From: Acidobacteriota bacterium
Lineage (GTDB): Bacteria > Acidobacteriota > Terriglobia > Terriglobales > Acidobacteriaceae
Assembly: GCA_003225595.1 (NCBI GenBank)
Contig: QIAR01000182.1
Location: 1-8,484, forward strand
Direction: 5' to 3'
Length of the DNA: 8,484 nt
The notes beneath the pieces are model-generated. The model saw only the letters and a program-made list of their open reading frames with translations, searched no databases and was not told the DNA's origin. A program made the position numbers and the translations under genes. Shown in pieces: positions 6,238 to 8,484 of the stretch. The number at the start of each line of letters is the position of its first letter. Within the stretch, counting starts at the first letter, position 1.

Positions 6238-7416
6238 TTACTCCGCATATGGATCCCGCAGATATCCTTCCACCGCGAAGTCTTCGCCGAAACGATGGAG
6301 CTGAAGTGACTTTACGTAGGCGGCGTCGCTCATACGGCGGAATCCTGCGCCAGCCGCGAACGGAACCGAGCCGTCGCCGGCGAGAATCTTAGGTGCGTAA
6401 TAGAGAAAAACTTTATCGACCAGGCCAGAGGCGAGCGCAGTCCAATTGACCATCGCGCCGCCTTCAATCAATACGCTAGTGACCTCCAGTTCTCCAAGAC
6501 GGCGTGCAATTCCCGGCATATCGGGACGGCCGTCGGGCATCACCTGGGAAATCTGCTCCACTCGGATCCCCAGCGATCGCAATGCCTGCTTCCTGTTTTC
6601 TTCGGCGAAAGAGCAGAGCACCAGAACGTCCTCCTTCGCCGTCTTGACCACACGCGATCCATGGGGCAGCCGCAGGCGTGAATCGAGAATCACTCGTAAG
6701 AGCGGACGGCGACGAGGATGTCCGCTGCGATCCGTGAGCAATGGGTCATCGGCGATGATCGTGCCGACCCCGACCATAATCGCGTCGTGCTGGTGACGAA
6801 GTTCCTGGACATGAGCCCGCGCGGTTTCGCTGGTAATCCAACCGCCCGTCGCTCCGCCAGCTCCGAGTGCAGTGGGATTGTGCGACTCGGCAGGTGGCGG
6901 CGCAATCTTGCCGTCGAGGGTCATGGCGGCTTTAAGTGTGATCAGCGGGGTGCGGTGGCGAATGTACTTCGCAAAACTCTCGTTCAACTTTTTGGCTTCT
7001 TCCTCAAGCAGGCCAACCTCGACTTCCAAACCCGCAGCCTGAAGGCGCCCAAAGCCGCGTCCGCTGACCATCGGATTGGAATCGCGCATGCAAGCCACGA
7101 CACGGCGAATGCCGGATGAGATCACGGCATCAGCACAAGGGCCAGTGCGGCCATGATGCGAGCAGGGTTCTAGATTGATGTAGAGCGTTGCGCCCCTCGC
7201 TTTTTCGCCCGCCTGCTCGATGGCGAGGATCTCAGCGTGCTTGATGCCATCGTAGGTGTATGTGCCGCTGCCGACTATGTTGCCGCTGTCATCCACGATC
7301 ACGGCGCCGACGTTTGGATTGGGAGAAGTCAAACCAATGCTGGAACGAGCGAGCTCAAGGGCCCGGAGGAGGAAGGCTTCGTCAGTGCGCTGGTCGGGCA
7401 TCGAGACGTTATTCAC
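6238..7416 (-). CDS. ribD: Bifunctional riboflavin biosynthesis protein (deaminase/reductase)
   Basis: A cytoplasmic enzyme for two riboflavin steps: deamination of the GTP-derived pyrimidine, then NADPH-dependent reduction of its ribose side chain. It has 392 residues from GTG 7416, which has AAGGTG 8 bases upstream. ATG 7401 fits the family start too but has no such site, and TTG 7449 is unlikely. The deaminase domain (about 12-150) has the zinc ligands in KHAEILAIE (H60, with catalytic E62) and EPCSHHGRTGPC (C85, C94). The reductase domain (about 157-385) has LKAAMTLDGKIA (161-172), WITSETAR (193-200), DAIMVGVGTIIADDPLLT (211-228) and LIEGGAMVNW (316-325). About a dozen extra residues, rich in Gly/Ala (near 178-192), sit before WITS. 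ribE follows downstream. Confidence 0.94.
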   Translation of the reverse strand: MNNVSMPDQRTDEAFLLRALELARSSIGLTSPNPNVGAVIVDDSGNIVGSGTYTYDGIKHAEILAIEQAGEKARGATLYINLEPCSHHGRTGPCADAVISSGIRRVVACMRDSNPMVSGRGFGRLQAAGLEVEVGLLEEEAKKLNESFAKYIRHRTPLITLKAAMTLDGKIAPPPAESHNPTALGAGGATGGWITSETARAHVQELRHQHDAIMVGVGTIIADDPLLTDRSGHPRRRPLLRVILDSRLRLPHGSRVVKTAKEDVLVLCSFAEENRKQALRSLGIRVEQISQVMPDGRPDMPGIARRLGELEVTSVLIEGGAMVNWTALASGLVDKVFLYYAPKILAGDGSVPFAAGAGFRRMSDAAYVKSLQLHRFGEDFAVEGYLRDPYAE

Positions 7417-7529
7417 TGTGGAGACACCTTCTGTTGCGCAGCGGCGCAAGCTCCACCACTGTAAAAGCTTGGCAATCAGACACTAGCGCATAGATGCTTC
7501 TGAGGGACGCCATGACTTCAGCGATGCCA

Positions 7530-7556
7530 TAGAGCCCTCAGTGGAGTCGGGCTCTA
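7530..7556. repeat. Hairpin in the spacer upstream of ribD
   Basis: TAGAGCCC (7530-7537) and GGGCTCTA (7549-7556) are perfect complements around an 11-base loop. Neither side has a T-run. It lies between the 68-residue protein gene and ribD, so it could end the upstream transcript inefficiently, mark a processing site, or be a dispersed repeat. The rest of spacer 7417-7629 includes a 10-base palindrome, AGACATGTCT (7593-7602), and no gene. I see no FMN riboswitch core. Confidence 0.5.
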
Positions 7557-7629
7557 CGGTGCAGGCTAAAGAATAGGCAGCTCCGCCGTGGGAGACATGT
7601 CTTTCAAGCGTGCCGCACAATGAGAGATT

Positions 7630-7836
7630 TTATTGCTTTCGAGGCGGAAAGAAGAAATCGGCATCGTCATCCGGTTCCGCTAGGGCCGCACCGCTACGAC
7701 CTTTGGGCCCACGCTGCACGGGTACTAACCGCTCCGCATAGGGATCTCCTGGAGGCTGAGGCTTCGGACGGCGGAGACGACGCAACCATTCCAGCAAAAC
7801 CTGTGGTAGCGAACGACGTGCACGCGACGCACTCAT
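7630..7836 (-). CDS. Small conserved-looking protein of unknown function
   Basis: A 68-residue protein that I do not recognise as a named family. Residues 1-27 are strongly basic and could form an amphipathic helix (SRARRSLPQVLLEWLRRLRRPK). The middle has Pro-rich PQPPGDPYAERLVPVQRGP, then GRSGAALAEPDDDADFFFP with an acidic patch, and a basic tail (PRKQ). There is no signal peptide or membrane span. ATG 7836 is chosen because AAGGTGA lies 5 bases upstream; the frame is open farther up, but those starts lack such a site. It follows ftsY by 81 bases on the same strand and probably shares its transcript. Similar short proteins near ftsY in acidobacteria are a recollection, not checked. Clear initiation signal and organised composition argue that it is real. 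Confidence 0.6.
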   Translation of the reverse strand: MSASRARRSLPQVLLEWLRRLRRPKPQPPGDPYAERLVPVQRGPKGRSGAALAEPDDDADFFFPPRKQ

Positions 7837-7917
7837 AGCAATCACCTTTTTCTTCTTCGACACCAAAGCTCGCCACGTGCTTTCCCCATGTCCCTGTGCC
7901 CCTGTGGCAATGAAGTC

Positions 7918-8484
7918 TTAAGCGAACAGCGACTCCACAAATTCTTTCGGATCGAACGGCAGCAGGTCCGCGGCCTTTTCACCTACGCCGACATAGCGCA
8001 CCGGCACGCCCAATTCGCGCGAGATTGCGACTACGACGCCACCCTTGGCCGTTCCGTCTAATTTAGTAAGTACGATTCCGGTTACGCCCGCCGATTGCGT
8101 GAACAAGCGCGCCTGCTGCAATCCATTCTGACCGGTGGTGGCGTCCATCACTAGCAGAGTTTCATGCGGCGCGCCGGGAATGATGCGTTGGGCAGTGCGG
8201 CGCATTTTTTCCAATTCCGCCATCAAGTTGGTCTTCGTATGCAAGCGGCCCGCCGTATCGACGATCACATAATCAGTGTGACGAGCACTCGCGGACTGGA
8301 GGGCGTCATAAAGCACCGCCGCAGGATCGCCGCCTGGCTGAGTCTTGATCACCTCGGTGCCAGTTCGTTCACCCCAGATTTCGAGCTGGTCGATGGCCGC
8401 TGCGCGGAAAGTATCCGCCGCGCATAGCAGGGCGGTCTTGCCATCCGAACGGAACACCTGCGCCAGCTTGCCAATCGTAGTGGT
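7918..8484 (-). CDS. ftsY: Signal recognition particle receptor FtsY (C-terminal part)
   Basis: The last 188 residues of the SRP receptor GTPase, which docks ribosome-SRP complexes at the inner membrane for co-translational insertion. The gene runs off the right edge. The visible part opens inside the P-loop (TTTIGKLA, after the missing GxxGxGK). It continues with DTFRAAAIDQLEIWGERTG, the G3 motif DTAGRLHTKTNLMAELEKM, the G4 motif TKLDGTAKGG and GVGEKAADLLPFDPKEFVESLF at the C-terminus. The DTFRAAA, NLMxELxK and GVGE-DLxPF combination separates FtsY from Ffh, which would also have an M domain after this point. The A and N domains are outside the window. A GTG in frame at 8457 lies inside the GTPase fold and is not a start. 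Confidence 0.95.
   Translation of the reverse strand, partial: TTTIGKLAQVFRSDGKTALLCAADTFRAAAIDQLEIWGERTGTEVIKTQPGGDPAAVLYDALQSASARHTDYVIVDTAGRLHTKTNLMAELEKMRRTAQRIIPGAPHETLLVMDATTGQNGLQQARLFTQSAGVTGIVLTKLDGTAKGGVVVAISRELGVPVRYVGVGEKAADLLPFDPKEFVESLFA

Noticed and set aside
6718..7119. 133-residue plus-strand open frame opposite ribD
   Set aside because: ribD on the other strand carries full catalytic motifs through this stretch; this frame shows none.
7417..7629. FMN riboswitch ahead of ribD
   Set aside because: I could not find the conserved RFN core or its multi-stem layout on the minus strand.

Overview
The window looks like ordinary chromosomal DNA of a moderately high-GC Gram-negative bacterium, most likely an acidobacterium (Terriglobia/Koribacter-like). 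The reasons are family resemblance: a PilZ protein with an N-terminal Cys/His motif, a BON-domain lipoprotein fused to a glycine-zipper tail, a small acidic/basic protein next to ftsY, and intergenic spacers made of short degenerate repeats. This placement is inference from recall, not from a search.

Layout, left to right. Positions 1-1401 (minus strand) hold a type IV pilus prepilin peptidase (pilD). A membrane-anchored PAS-domain sensor protein, cut by the window edge, follows it with a 4-base stop/start overlap. Positions 1402-1628 form a spacer with a strong hairpin, a consensus -10 box for pilD and a clear intrinsic terminator. Positions 1629-2705 (minus) encode a BON-domain lipoprotein with a Pro/Ala linker and a glycine-rich tail. 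Positions 2884-3411 (minus) encode a PilZ protein. Two plus-strand genes follow: mobA (3604-4203) and an MlaF-type ABC ATPase (4464-5231), separated by a repeat-rich spacer. The rest is on the minus strand in the transcription order ftsY (cut by the right edge), a 68-residue protein, ribD and ribE.

How the genes work together. pilD and the PAS protein are translationally coupled and probably serve pilus maturation and signalling. PilZ may add cyclic-di-GMP input to surface behaviour, but it has its own spacer and a degenerate binding motif. ribD and ribE give two of the steps of riboflavin synthesis, without an FMN riboswitch that I can see. mobA and mlaF stand alone, without their usual partners. 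FtsY is the SRP receptor GTPase.

I found no mobile element, CRISPR array, RNA gene or defence system. The most unusual material is in the spacers: a 13-base tandem repeat starting on the mobA stop codon with an inverted copy beside the mlaF start, an inverted repeat filling the mlaF-ribE gap from stop codon to stop codon, and a 47-base hairpin in front of pilD.
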